Shown here: piece by piece, positions 36,613-44,892 of the stretch
Position numbering within the stretch: the stretch's first letter is position 1
How the letters are laid out: each line of letters starts with the position of its first letter
Source: Chloroflexota bacterium
GTDB lineage: Bacteria; Chloroflexota; Chloroflexia; JAMCWQ01
NCBI GenBank assembly: GCA_023480825.1
Contig: JAMCWQ010000043.1
Span: forward strand, 1-44,892
Direction: 5' to 3'
Length of the DNA stretch: 44,892 nt
Notes under the pieces: generated by a model
Database searches by the model: none
The model's input: only the letters and a program-made list of their open reading frames with translations
What the model was told of the DNA's origin: nothing
Program-made: the position numbers and the translations under genes

Positions 36613-37648
36613 GTTCCGCTATTCTCCTGGCCACGACTGGAAGCGGTACAACTTCGTCCGCGCAGCCCTTTTCTATGACGCTCCTCGGCATGCCGTAAAC
36701 CACACAAGTGCTCTCATGCTCGGCAATCACCCTACCACCGGCGCTCTTGATGATGGCGGCGCCAGTGGTGCCGTCCGATCCCATTCCCGTGAGAACCACA
36801 CCAATGCAGGCATTCCCATAGCTCCTGGCCAGGGACTCCATCGTGACATCGACCGCGGGACGCACGCCGTGGATTCGGGGCCCTCTGCTCAGTTGCACCT
36901 TGCCCGCCGAATCGAAAAGGAGATGACTGTCGCCGGGAGCCACCAGGGCCAGACCGGTGGCCAAATGGTGATCAGGAGCGGCCTCCCTGACCTCGATCTG
37001 AGATGCTTCGTCCAGCCGCTGGGCAAGAGACTTGGTAAAGCCTTCGGGCATGTGCTGCACTATGACGATGGCCGCCGGAATGTCCGCTTGCAATTGCGGA
37101 ACCACCTCATAGAGAGCCCTTGGCCCTCCAGTCGAGCTCCCGATTATCACCACATGTCGAAAGTCCTGGCGCTTTTCTGCGTGGACAGCTTGTTTCGGCG
37201 CGGCAACTGCCGGAGCGGCCAATGGTTTTCGTGGCCGGGCAGGTCGCACATGCGCTGAGGCCTTCACCTTGGCCACCAGCTCGTCTCGAAGCCTGTTGAT
37301 CTCCACCGGCGAGCCGTTTGCCGGCTTGGTGACGAAGTCTATGGCGCCGGCAGTAAGAGCACGAATTGTGACGTCGGCTCCTTGCTGGGTTAGGCTACTC
37401 ACCATGACTATAGGCAGCGGGGCCTCATCCATTATGGCGGAAAGGGCGGCAAGGCCATCCATTCGTGGCATTTCCACATCCAGGGTCACAACGTCCGGCC
37501 TAAGCTGCCGGACCTTGTCGACAGCGTCCATGCCATCCCGTGCCGTCCCCACCACTTCTATCTGGTCGTCGGAGGACAGTTGTCTCCCGATCGCGAAGCG
37601 CATGTATGCAGAATCATCGACAATTAGGGTCCGGATACGATTGATCAA
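36605..37648 (-). CDS. cheB: Chemotaxis response regulator methylesterase CheB
   Basis: Receiver VTLDVEMPRMDGLAAL; methylesterase VIIGSSTGGPRAL, VLTGMGSDGTTGA. Confidence 0.97.
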   Translation of the reverse strand: MINRIRTLIVDDSAYMRFAIGRQLSSDDQIEVVGTARDGMDAVDKVRQLRPDVVTLDVEMPRMDGLAALSAIMDEAPLPIVMVSSLTQQGADVTIRALTAGAIDFVTKPANGSPVEINRLRDELVAKVKASAHVRPARPRKPLAAPAVAAPKQAVHAEKRQDFRHVVIIGSSTGGPRALYEVVPQLQADIPAAIVIVQHMPEGFTKSLAQRLDEASQIEVREAAPDHHLATGLALVAPGDSHLLFDSAGKVQLSRGPRIHGVRPAVDVTMESLARSYGNACIGVVLTGMGSDGTTGAAIIKSAGGRVIAEHESTCVVYGMPRSVIEKGCADEVVPLPVVARRIAELV

Positions 37649-37716
37649 CGCGTTTCCTCCGCTGCCTGCCGGCCGGATGCTAATGCCGGGCTCCAGAGGG
37701 CAGCTGCTGTGACTTC

Positions 37717-38076
37717 CTACCTGGTGAGCAGTTTGTTAACTGCGTTCAGCACCCGGTCCGAATCAAAGGGCTTTAGCACGAAGTCCTTGGCGCCCGATTT
37801 TAGGGCGTCCATCACCATGGCCTGCTGGCCCATGGCCGTGACCATGGCCACCTTGGCGTTCGGGTCAATTTGCTTCAAAGCTTTGAGGGCTGCCAGCCCA
37901 TCCATTTCCGGCATAGTGATATCCAGTAGAACGGCGTGAGGCTTGACCTCCTGGTACACCTTCAGAGCCTGCGCCCCGTTTTCCGCCTCGATGACGTCGT
38001 GTCCGTTGTCCTTCAGCAATTTGGCGCACCGCATTCGCATAAAAGCGGCATCGTCAACCACTAGTATTGTCGCCAT
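37717..38076 (-). CDS. cheY: Chemotaxis response regulator CheY
   Basis: ILVVDDAAFMRMRCAKLL; AVLLDITMPEMDGLAAL; MVTAMGQQAMVMDALKSGAKDFVLKPF. Confidence 0.93.
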   Translation of the reverse strand: MATILVVDDAAFMRMRCAKLLKDNGHDVIEAENGAQALKVYQEVKPHAVLLDITMPEMDGLAALKALKQIDPNAKVAMVTAMGQQAMVMDALKSGAKDFVLKPFDSDRVLNAVNKLLTR

Positions 38077-38105
38077 TGTGTCTCCTTATCCCAAGAATTG
38101 GCCCC

Positions 38106-38594
38106 TTATAGTTCTCTTTCCGGGCCGCCGATACTCCTGACCTTGATGGCGCCCGTCTTCGGCACCATCTGTATGGTTCTTCCTTTGTTCCCTCCGGTGT
38201 CGCTTGCCAGTATCTTCAGACCTCTCCTGCTAAGCTCGTCGGTGACGCTCTTCACGTTCCTTGCGCCGATGTCCAGCTTGTCGGCAAAGCCCTGCGCTAC
38301 GAGCATCCGGGCGCCTCCAGCAATCTTGACCCTCAGCCTTTCCTGCCGGGCGCCCATTGCCGCGAGCTGATCAAGCAGAATGGGTATTGCCTTGTCTGCG
38401 TACTTACCCGAAGGATCACCAGAACCGTTGCTCTGCGGCAACATAACGTGGGCCATTCCGGCCACCTGGACGGCAGTGTCATAAGCGCACACTGCTACGC
38501 ACGAACCTAAACCATAGGCTACTAGTACTGCTCCATCTCCTTTGGCAACCTGTACTTCGCCTAACCCAACTGCGATTGCCTGGCTGTCTTGCAT
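38106..38594 (-). CDS. cheD: Chemoreceptor deamidase CheD
   Basis: ALVAYGLGSCVAVCAYDTAVQVAGMAHVMLPQS; LRVKIAGGARML; IGARNVKSV. Confidence 0.96.
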   Translation of the reverse strand: MQDSQAIAVGLGEVQVAKGDGAVLVAYGLGSCVAVCAYDTAVQVAGMAHVMLPQSNGSGDPSGKYADKAIPILLDQLAAMGARQERLRVKIAGGARMLVAQGFADKLDIGARNVKSVTDELSRRGLKILASDTGGNKGRTIQMVPKTGAIKVRSIGGPEREL

Positions 38595-38596
38595 GG

Positions 38597-39214
38597 TTAC
38601 CTCAGTGAATCACATATCAATTGCAGGGACTCCGGGTCGGGTACCGCCAGTAAAAGTCCTTCGATACGACAGTCTTGCTGCTGAAACGCCGTCTCGATAA
38701 GCAGGCACTTGTCGGTCTTCTGCGCCACATCCGTTAATACGATATCGAGGATGGCGCCAGCCATATCCATTATTACTGCCGGTGGCGAGGGTTGTACCGA
38801 CTTGCCCGTCACCTCTGCCAAATGGGTCAGGAAGAACGATCCAGTGATGTTTCCCACTTCGCCGAGCGCCGACGTCTCCATCTCGCCGAGCTCCCGCTGT
38901 TGCCCTTCCGGACTCCAGCACCCCATCAGTGTGTCGACCAACTGGAAAGCATACTCTATGGGGAATAGGAGCATGATGTGTCCATTTATCTCCCCGTAGG
39001 CAATTAGGTAGATCCCCACCACCGGGGTGTCCGGATTGGTGACGAGAAACGGGACTTCCTTCAGGGGCGAAAAGCCGATATACAGCGGCTTAATTCCTAT
39101 CTCTTGCCCTGTCATTTCAGACAGAGCCTTCGCTGAACTCTCCATCCCACCCACGACCACGCGGGTTAGTTTGGACAGCTCTCCGGTCTCTAGCAACTCC
39201 GGAGCGGCGTTCAT
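38597..39214 (-). CDS. cheC: CheC-like chemotaxis phosphatase
   Basis: ETSALGEVGNITGSFFLTHLAEVTG; adjacent to cheD. Confidence 0.9.
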   Translation of the reverse strand: MNAAPELLETGELSKLTRVVVGGMESSAKALSEMTGQEIGIKPLYIGFSPLKEVPFLVTNPDTPVVGIYLIAYGEINGHIMLLFPIEYAFQLVDTLMGCWSPEGQQRELGEMETSALGEVGNITGSFFLTHLAEVTGKSVQPSPPAVIMDMAGAILDIVLTDVAQKTDKCLLIETAFQQQDCRIEGLLLAVPDPESLQLICDSLR

Positions 39215-39269
39215 CAGTTCTTTCCTCCTCTTGCGGCCCGTGTTTCTAAGAGCGAGGCCTCGTTGCCGC

Positions 39270-41351
39270 TCATGATGCCAGCAACGCCGTCCCGCTTTCG
39301 GCAGCGCCCGTTTGTTCCCGGATTAGTTCTCTTATTAGTGCCGCTACATCGATAATCAAGGCCACTCGACCATCACCTAGTATCGTGGCGCCGGAGAGGC
39401 CCCTGATATCGCCAAGAAGCCTGCCTAGCGGCTTTATGACAATTTCTTGTTGTCCGACCAGCGAATCAACCACCAGGCCGACCTGCTTGTCGCCAAACTT
39501 GGTGGCCACAATCAGAAGACTATCGCCGCCCACTCCATCGACATCGTGGAAGACCGTGCTGAACCGAATGAGCGGGAGTACGTTTCCTCTCAGCGTAACC
39601 GCTTCCCTCCCGTTTATTGACTTGACCGAGCTCTTGTCGAGCCGCACCGTCTCCAGCACAGAGACGAGGGGAATGGCACAGATGCGTTTGCCCACAGATA
39701 CCAGCAGCGCCTGGATGATGGCCAGAGTCAGGGGTAGGGTTATGATGAACTTGGTGCCACTCCCCGGATGGCTCTCAGTTGTAATGAATCCATTGAGCCG
39801 CTCGACATTGGTCTTCACTATGTCCATGCCTACGCCCCGGCCGGACACATCGCTGACCTTCTTGGCCATGGAGAATCCCGACTGGAATATCAACTCAATG
39901 GCCTGCATCTCTCCCATGCGGTCCGCCATCTCTTGGGAAATGAGCTTCTTGGCCACCGCCGCGGCTTTCAAAACCTGAGGATCGATGCCTTTGCCATCAT
40001 CCTCGACCATGATCACGATATGGTTCTCCTGATGGAAGGCAGAGAGGCGGATGGTGCCCGCTGGGGACTTGCCTGCTCTCTCGCGATCCTCTGGTGACTC
40101 GATGCCATGGTCGATAGAGTTCCTCAAGAGGTGGATCAGTGGGTCACCGATTTGCTCGATTACCGAACGGTCCAACTCAGTCTCCTGGCCTTCGACAACG
40201 AAGTTGATCTGCTTTCCAGATTTCACCGCCAGGTCTCGCACCATGCGTGGGAATTTATTGAACACATTCTCGATCGGCAGCATGCGGCTCTTCATTATCT
40301 CTTCTTGCAGTTCATTGGTGATGCGGCCAACGTGCTGCGAGGCTTCAAGCAGCCGGGCCACGGTGACGTCATCGCTGCTGGACATTTCGAGCGAAGCGCC
40401 GATTTGCTGCAGACGGGTCCTTTCTATTACCAACTCGCCGACGAGATTCATGAGGTTGTCGAGGCGTTCCACGTCAATCCTCACCGTCTTGGAGAGTTTT
40501 GCCTGAGCGGCGCCGGCCTCGGCTCGCTCGGGGTTGCTTGCTGCCTTGGAGGTTGCCGGGGCTTTGGTTTCCGGCTTTGAAGGATGGGCAGATGTGTCCT
40601 TGGCGGACGCTGGTGCGTAGTCGCGAACGTCAACACTCTTGATGTCGCTGATGGAGGCGACCAGGTCCTTGATGGTTTTCGGGTCCGCCTGGCTGGTCAT
40701 CACAAGAGCCAACTTGGGGCCCACCTGCTCCGACTCGATCTCCTCGGCAGAAGGTGAGGATTTGACCACTTCGCCGAGAGCCCCCAACTCGATGAGCACC
40801 TGAAAATGCCGGGCGGCCATCAAGGGGCTATCCTCATCCACTTGGACGTCCAGCCGGTAGCTGTGCGTGTCATCGTCACTGCTGCTCAGAAGTGCATTTT
40901 CATTGTCGCTCAGCGTGAGCAGCGTCTCCGAGCTGCTCTTGCCAACGCTGCCTGCGCTGGCAATACCGGTAGCGGCGAGCTTTGCTACAACACCCGTGAT
41001 GTCCAAGGAGCTTTGTTTGAGTGATTCGACTTCGGAGGTTAGTACGCGGAGAGCATCCAGCGATTCCAGTAGGGTGTTGATGATCTGGGTCTCAACGGAG
41101 ACGGTTCCCTTTCGCAATTTGTCCAGCACCGTCTCCATGGCGTGGGTTAGCTGTGCCATGCGCTGGTGACCGATGGTTGCTGAGGAACCCTTGAGCGTGT
41201 GAGCAGCCCGAAAAATCTCTTGGAGCAGGTCCGGGTTGGCGCCGTCGCTTTCCAGCTTGATCAAGTCCTCATCGAGCAGTTGAAGCTGCTCTTCCGCTTC
41301 CTCAAGGAAGAGCTTCAGCTCCTCGGCGGTGGCATCAAATGATAGGCTCAT
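39270..41351 (-). CDS. cheA: Chemotaxis histidine kinase CheA
   Basis: Hpt AAHTLKGSSATIGHQRMAQLTHAMETVLDKLR; HLLRNSIDHGIESPEDRERAGKSPAGTI; VSGRGVGMDIVKTNVERLNG; C-terminal CheW-like domain. Start at ATG 41351 favoured. Confidence 0.96.
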   Translation of the reverse strand: MSLSFDATAEELKLFLEEAEEQLQLLDEDLIKLESDGANPDLLQEIFRAAHTLKGSSATIGHQRMAQLTHAMETVLDKLRKGTVSVETQIINTLLESLDALRVLTSEVESLKQSSLDITGVVAKLAATGIASAGSVGKSSSETLLTLSDNENALLSSSDDDTHSYRLDVQVDEDSPLMAARHFQVLIELGALGEVVKSSPSAEEIESEQVGPKLALVMTSQADPKTIKDLVASISDIKSVDVRDYAPASAKDTSAHPSKPETKAPATSKAASNPERAEAGAAQAKLSKTVRIDVERLDNLMNLVGELVIERTRLQQIGASLEMSSSDDVTVARLLEASQHVGRITNELQEEIMKSRMLPIENVFNKFPRMVRDLAVKSGKQINFVVEGQETELDRSVIEQIGDPLIHLLRNSIDHGIESPEDRERAGKSPAGTIRLSAFHQENHIVIMVEDDGKGIDPQVLKAAAVAKKLISQEMADRMGEMQAIELIFQSGFSMAKKVSDVSGRGVGMDIVKTNVERLNGFITTESHPGSGTKFIITLPLTLAIIQALLVSVGKRICAIPLVSVLETVRLDKSSVKSINGREAVTLRGNVLPLIRFSTVFHDVDGVGGDSLLIVATKFGDKQVGLVVDSLVGQQEIVIKPLGRLLGDIRGLSGATILGDGRVALIIDVAALIRELIREQTGAAESGTALLAS

Positions 41352-41586
41352 ATAAGTATCCTCGTTGCCCATTATCTGGCGGCCAATGCGGCCGGACTGG
41401 CTTCTTGTAGTTTTTGGAGAGCAGGCGGCAGCCACACCCGAGGTGTGACCACAGAGGGGTGAAACCAAGCTTCCGGCTGCTTCGTGGCTCTGAATGACAG
41501 CTTGCTTTCATCGCATCAAAGCCTGCGCTTCCTTGCTGTTGCACTAGGCCACCGGGCTCAAGGCCAGGCTGTCCTAGGTTCGGGCA

Positions 41587-41606
41587 GATATGGTGAACTC
41601 CATATC
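41587..41606. other. Perfect 7-bp hairpin in the cheA leader / divergent intergenic region
   Basis: GATATGG-TGAACT-CCATATC. Confidence 0.4.
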
Positions 41607-41650
41607 GCCATCTACTTATAAATTTCGGCTGCAAAGGGCGAATACTCAAG

Positions 41651-41686
41651 GGGACCAAAGTCCCTGCCGGCCCCGGCACAAGTCCC
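41651..41686. promoter_or_regulatory. Tandem DosR/DevR-like operator candidates
   Basis: Palindrome GGGACCAAAGTCCC (41651-41664) plus degenerate copy CCGGCACAAGTCCC (41673-41686); centres exactly 22 bp apart. Confidence 0.35.
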
Positions 41687-41756
41687 AGCGGGTGGAGGTG
41701 CACCATGGTAGGTGGTGGCTTACGCCGGCAGATTGCGGGCCGGAAGTGGAATCGTG

Positions 41757-41765
41757 TGCTAAAAT
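41757..41765 (+). promoter_or_regulatory. Extended -10 promoter upstream of the MauE/DoxX-rhodanese gene
   Basis: TGCTAAAAT (TG-N-TAAAAT) about 54 nt upstream of the start codon; weak -35. Confidence 0.4.
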
Positions 41766-41818
41766 ATGGGACACCAAATCCGGTTTGCTAGAGTTTTATA
41801 GCTAGGGGGAGTGGAATA

Positions 41819-42727
41819 GTGTTCAACGGCCCGGCAAAATACCTTGTCCTTATCCTCAGGCTGGCCCTGGGGCTGGTCTTCATCTGGTCCGGAGCGCCTA
41901 AGCTCCTGCAGTTGAGCGAGTTCTCTAGTATCGTCCAGAGCTACCATGTCCTGCCACAAGTACTCGCCGTTCCCTTTGCCTACGCCCTTCCTTGGATAGA
42001 GCTGATCCTCGGTATCCTGCTCTTCTTGGGTATTCTCACCCGTCCGGCCGCCGGTCTGGCGCTGGCTCTGCTGCTTTGCTTCATGGCCGCCATCGGCATC
42101 GCCATGGCCGGGGGAACGATGCCGCCGGATTGCGGCTGCTTCGGCCTCGCTGAGGTCTTCGGCTCCTCCGGCCCGGAAACGCTTGTCCGGGACATCCCCC
42201 TGGTGATAATAGCTTTCTTGGTGTTGGCCGGCGACAGAGGATTGCTTTCCGTATTACCATCCGGCGGGCGGCGCCCCAGGGGCGAACTCCTGTCTGTGGC
42301 CGGAACGGGAGCTTTGTTAGGCACACTGGTTGTCGTCGCGCTGGCTGGTTCCTTTTACTATGCTGTTGGCCTTGCCGCTCCCAATCCGGCCATTGCCAGT
42401 GGCCAGGTGAAGATAGCTGCCGTCGCCGAGGTGAAGCAGCGGCTCGACCGGGGTGAGGATTTTGTGCTGGTGGATGTGCGGCCGGAGGACGAATACAAGG
42501 CCGGCCATATTCCAGGAGCCGTATCACTCCCCCTCGAGCTCATTGCCCAGCGTTACCAAGAGCTCCCCAAGAGCAAACTGATAATTGTCTATTGCGAATC
42601 AGCGGATTGCGACTCGAGCGCGACCGCCGCCGATAATCTGCTGTCGCTTGGTTTCAGCAACTTGGAGGATATGAAGGACGGCATTCAAGGGTGGCAAGCG
42701 GCCGGCTATCCCCTGCAGAACAACTGA
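41819..42727 (+). CDS. MauE/DoxX-family membrane protein fused to a C-terminal rhodanese domain
   Basis: GTG start with AGGGGGA SD; N-terminal LRLALGLVFIWSGAPKLLQLSEF and DCGCFG; C-terminal FVLVDVRPEDEYKAGHIPGAVSLPLELI and IIVYCESADCDSSATAADNLLSLGF. Confidence 0.9.
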   Translation: MFNGPAKYLVLILRLALGLVFIWSGAPKLLQLSEFSSIVQSYHVLPQVLAVPFAYALPWIELILGILLFLGILTRPAAGLALALLLCFMAAIGIAMAGGTMPPDCGCFGLAEVFGSSGPETLVRDIPLVIIAFLVLAGDRGLLSVLPSGGRRPRGELLSVAGTGALLGTLVVVALAGSFYYAVGLAAPNPAIASGQVKIAAVAEVKQRLDRGEDFVLVDVRPEDEYKAGHIPGAVSLPLELIAQRYQELPKSKLIIVYCESADCDSSATAADNLLSLGFSNLEDMKDGIQGWQAAGYPLQNN

Positions 42728-42751
42728 CATGCCGATAGTGGAGGGAATCGA

Positions 42752-43831
42752 ATGGCACAGCACCGCGTCGCCGTTATCGCTGGAGATGGCATTGGCAAGG
42801 AGGTAGTCCCGGCGGGGCTAAGGGTATTGAACGCCGCTCTGGAAGCCGCAGGCGCTCCGGGCCTGCTCACCGCGGAGTTCGACTGGGGCAGCGAGTACTA
42901 TCTCCAGAATGGCCGGATGATGCCGGAGGACGCTCTGGCAACCCTTGACCGCTTCGACGCCATTTACCTGGGGGCCATTGGTGATCCGCGCGTGCCGGAC
43001 CACGTATCCCTCTGGGGGCTTCTTCTTCCGATCCGCAAGAGCTTTGACCTCTATGTCAATTTGCGGCCCGTTAAGCTGCTAAGGGGGGTGACCAGCCCGC
43101 TGCGAGATAAGGAGCCGGCGGACATCGATTTTCTCTGTGTTCGTGAAAACACGGAAGGTGAGTATGCGGGTGTTGGCGGCCGGGTGCATACCGGCACGCC
43201 ATACGAGGTCGCCCTGCAGACCAATGTCTTCACCTACCATGCCGTGGAGCGCATCGTTCGCTACTCCTTCGAGTTGGCCCGGACAAGGCGCCACCGGCTC
43301 GCCAGTATCACGAAATCCAACGCCTGCCAGTACAGCATGGTGTTCTGGGACGAGGTCGTGGAAGCGGTTAGCAAGGGTTACCCGGATGTGGAGGTCAACC
43401 GCATGCACGTTGATGCGGCGGCAGCCTATTTCGTTACGCGGCCTGAGTCCTTCGACGTGGTGGTCGCCTCCAATCTCTTCGCTGATATTCTCACCGATCT
43501 TGGTGGCGCTATTCAAGGTAGCCTGGGAATGGCTCCTAGCGCCAACCTGAGCCCTGAGCGCAAGCACCCCTCGCTATTCGAGCCTGTGCACGGGTCGGCC
43601 CCGGATATCGCCGGAAAAGGAATAGCTAACCCAGCCGGCGCCATCTGGGCTGGATCCATGATGCTCGATTTCTTGGGTGAATCGCAAGCGGCCGCCCTTG
43701 TCATGGAGGCTTTGCAGCAGATACTTGAAGCCGGCCAGACAAAGACGCCCGATCTTGGCGGCAAAGCGTCGACCGAGGAAATGGCCGGGGAGATAGCGGA
43801 GATGGTGCGGAGCTTAGCCGGGAAGCTGTAG
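42752..43831 (+). CDS. Tartrate/D-malate dehydrogenase-type beta-decarboxylating dehydrogenase (isopropylmalate/isocitrate dehydrogenase superfamily)
   Basis: VAVIAGDGIGKEVVPAGLRVL; WGLLLPIRKSFDLYVNLRPVKLL; VRENTEGEYAGVGGR; SNLFADILTDLGGAIQGSLGMAPSANL; EPVHGSAPDIAGKGIANP. Confidence 0.92.
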   Translation: MAQHRVAVIAGDGIGKEVVPAGLRVLNAALEAAGAPGLLTAEFDWGSEYYLQNGRMMPEDALATLDRFDAIYLGAIGDPRVPDHVSLWGLLLPIRKSFDLYVNLRPVKLLRGVTSPLRDKEPADIDFLCVRENTEGEYAGVGGRVHTGTPYEVALQTNVFTYHAVERIVRYSFELARTRRHRLASITKSNACQYSMVFWDEVVEAVSKGYPDVEVNRMHVDAAAAYFVTRPESFDVVVASNLFADILTDLGGAIQGSLGMAPSANLSPERKHPSLFEPVHGSAPDIAGKGIANPAGAIWAGSMMLDFLGESQAAALVMEALQQILEAGQTKTPDLGGKASTEEMAGEIAEMVRSLAGKL

Positions 43832-43842
43832 AGGCGCTACAA

Positions 43843-43871
43843 TTGCCGCAGCGCGAGGGCCGTGCTATACT
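43843..43871 (+). promoter_or_regulatory. Sigma-70-type promoter candidate for dhaK
   Basis: TTGCCG-N17-TATACT, about 110 nt upstream of the dhaK start. Confidence 0.5.
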
Positions 43872-43981
43872 CCCTGCCATTGGGCTACCATACAGGGCGG
43901 AGGCGTTCTCGCACTTTTTAACCGTTGACAAGCGAATTCGTTGACCTTTCCGGTTATCATTTGATGTAAGCGGAGGCAGGC

Positions 43982-44892
43982 ATGAAGAAGATTATCAATG
44001 ACCCGTTTGCGTTCGTCGACGAGATGCTGGATGGCATTCTGCTCGCCCATCCCAACAAGCTCAAGGCAGTCACCGAGGACCGCCGGGCGATAGTGAGAGC
44101 CGACGCTCCCGTGCAAGGAAAAGTCGCCATCGCTACCGGTGGGGGCTCCGGACATCTTCCCGTTTTTATGGGCTATGTCGGTCAGGGCCTGGCGGACGGC
44201 GTGGCGATCGGCAACGTCTTCTCCTCGCCTAGTTACGATCAAATGCTGGAAGCCACGCGCGCCATCAATGGCGGCGCCGGGGTGCTCTATCTCTACGGCA
44301 ACTATATGGGCGACCGGATGAACTTCGATATGGCCGCGGAGATGGCGGAGATGGAGGACATCCCGGTAAAAACGGTCCTGGCCGCCGATGACGTAGCGTC
44401 GGCGCCCCCGGCGGAAGCGGCGAAGCGACGAGGGGTGGCAGGTATCTTCTTCGCCTACAAGATTGCCGGAGCCCGCGCGGAGGAGGGGGCCACGCTGGAC
44501 GAGGTGACCGCGGTGGCGCAGAAGGTCATCGACAACACACGCAGCATGGGCGTGGCGTTATCTCCCTGCACCTTACCGGCCGCCGGCAAGCCAACCTTCA
44601 CCATTGGCGAAGACGAAATGGAGATCGGAATGGGCATTCACGGCGAACCTGGTGTGCGACGTGGCAAGCTGGAGAGCGCCGACAAGATCACCGAGAATCT
44701 CATCAGTGAGATAGTCCATGACCTGCCATTCAAATCGGGGGATGAGGTGGCGATTCTGATCAACGGGCTCGGCGCCACCCCCAAGGAAGAGCTCTACATC
44801 ATGTACCGCAAGGCGGATGAACTGCTCAAAGCTCGTGGTATCAAGATCTACCGTCCGTACGTCGGCGAGTACGCCACGTCCATGGAGATGGC
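43982..44892 (+). CDS. dhaK: Dihydroxyacetone kinase subunit DhaK, truncated at window end (absent from ORF track)
   Basis: MKKIINDPFAFVDEMLDGILLAHPNKL; VAIATGGGSGHLPVFMGYVGQGLADGVAIGNVFSSPS; GMGIHGEPGV; frame open to the edge. Confidence 0.93.
   Translation, partial: MKKIINDPFAFVDEMLDGILLAHPNKLKAVTEDRRAIVRADAPVQGKVAIATGGGSGHLPVFMGYVGQGLADGVAIGNVFSSPSYDQMLEATRAINGGAGVLYLYGNYMGDRMNFDMAAEMAEMEDIPVKTVLAADDVASAPPAEAAKRRGVAGIFFAYKIAGARAEEGATLDEVTAVAQKVIDNTRSMGVALSPCTLPAAGKPTFTIGEDEMEIGMGIHGEPGVRRGKLESADKITENLISEIVHDLPFKSGDEVAILINGLGATPKEELYIMYRKADELLKARGIKIYRPYVGEYATSMEM

Noticed and set aside
41335-41706. Minus-strand 123-aa ORF upstream of cheA
   Set aside because: Out of frame with and overlapping the cheA start; no family resemblance.
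41420-41720. Possible c-di-GMP-I (GEMM) or fluoride riboswitch in the cheA leader / DoxX upstream region
   Set aside because: Short look-alike strings (GCAAAG, GGTAGGT, GGAGTTCACC) are present but the conserved core order and pairing do not fit; a covariance-model search would be needed.
1-44892. CRISPR arrays, tRNA/rRNA genes, prophage or transposase genes, toxin-antitoxin or defence islands
   Set aside because: None supported: no regular spaced repeats, no recognisable tRNA/rRNA sequence, and no transposase or phage protein motifs in the translations.

Overview
The window is almost entirely one compact, minus-strand flagellar and chemotaxis superlocus (about 0.26-41.4 kb). Read in transcription order it is cheA-cheC-cheD-cheY-cheB-cheR-cheX-flbD-motA-motB-fliL-fliM-fliN-fliO-fliP-fliQ-fliR-flhB-flhA-flhF-flhG-PilZ-hyp-fliA-swrB-like-LPXTG protein-flgF/G-flgG-flgM-flgN-flgK-flgL-fliW-csrA-fliC-flaG-fliD-fliS-fliT-like-sortase-flgC-fliE-fliF-fliG-fliH-fliI-fliJ-M23/SLT hydrolase-flgB. 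Three plus-strand metabolic genes follow at the right end: a MauE/DoxX-rhodanese fusion, a tartrate/D-malate dehydrogenase-type enzyme, and a dhaK that runs off the window and is missing from the ORF track. No P/L-ring genes (flgI, flgH, flgA) are seen, which fits a monoderm-type flagellum; taxonomy cannot be fixed from the sequence alone. The most interesting signals are: (1) a sortase and an LPQTG-anchored surface protein, both embedded in the flagellar locus; (2) a flagellin leader with a near-consensus sigma-28 promoter and a GGA-loop hairpin upstream of a GGA-containing Shine-Dalgarno, next to fliW-csrA; (3) a signal-less bifunctional M23 + lytic transglycosylase that could replace FlgJ; (4) a FliP with a lipobox; (5) a perfect 126-bp inverted duplication of flgB at the left edge, most likely a fold-back assembly or amplification chimera. 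All calls come from reading the sequence and supplied translations; no searches were run.
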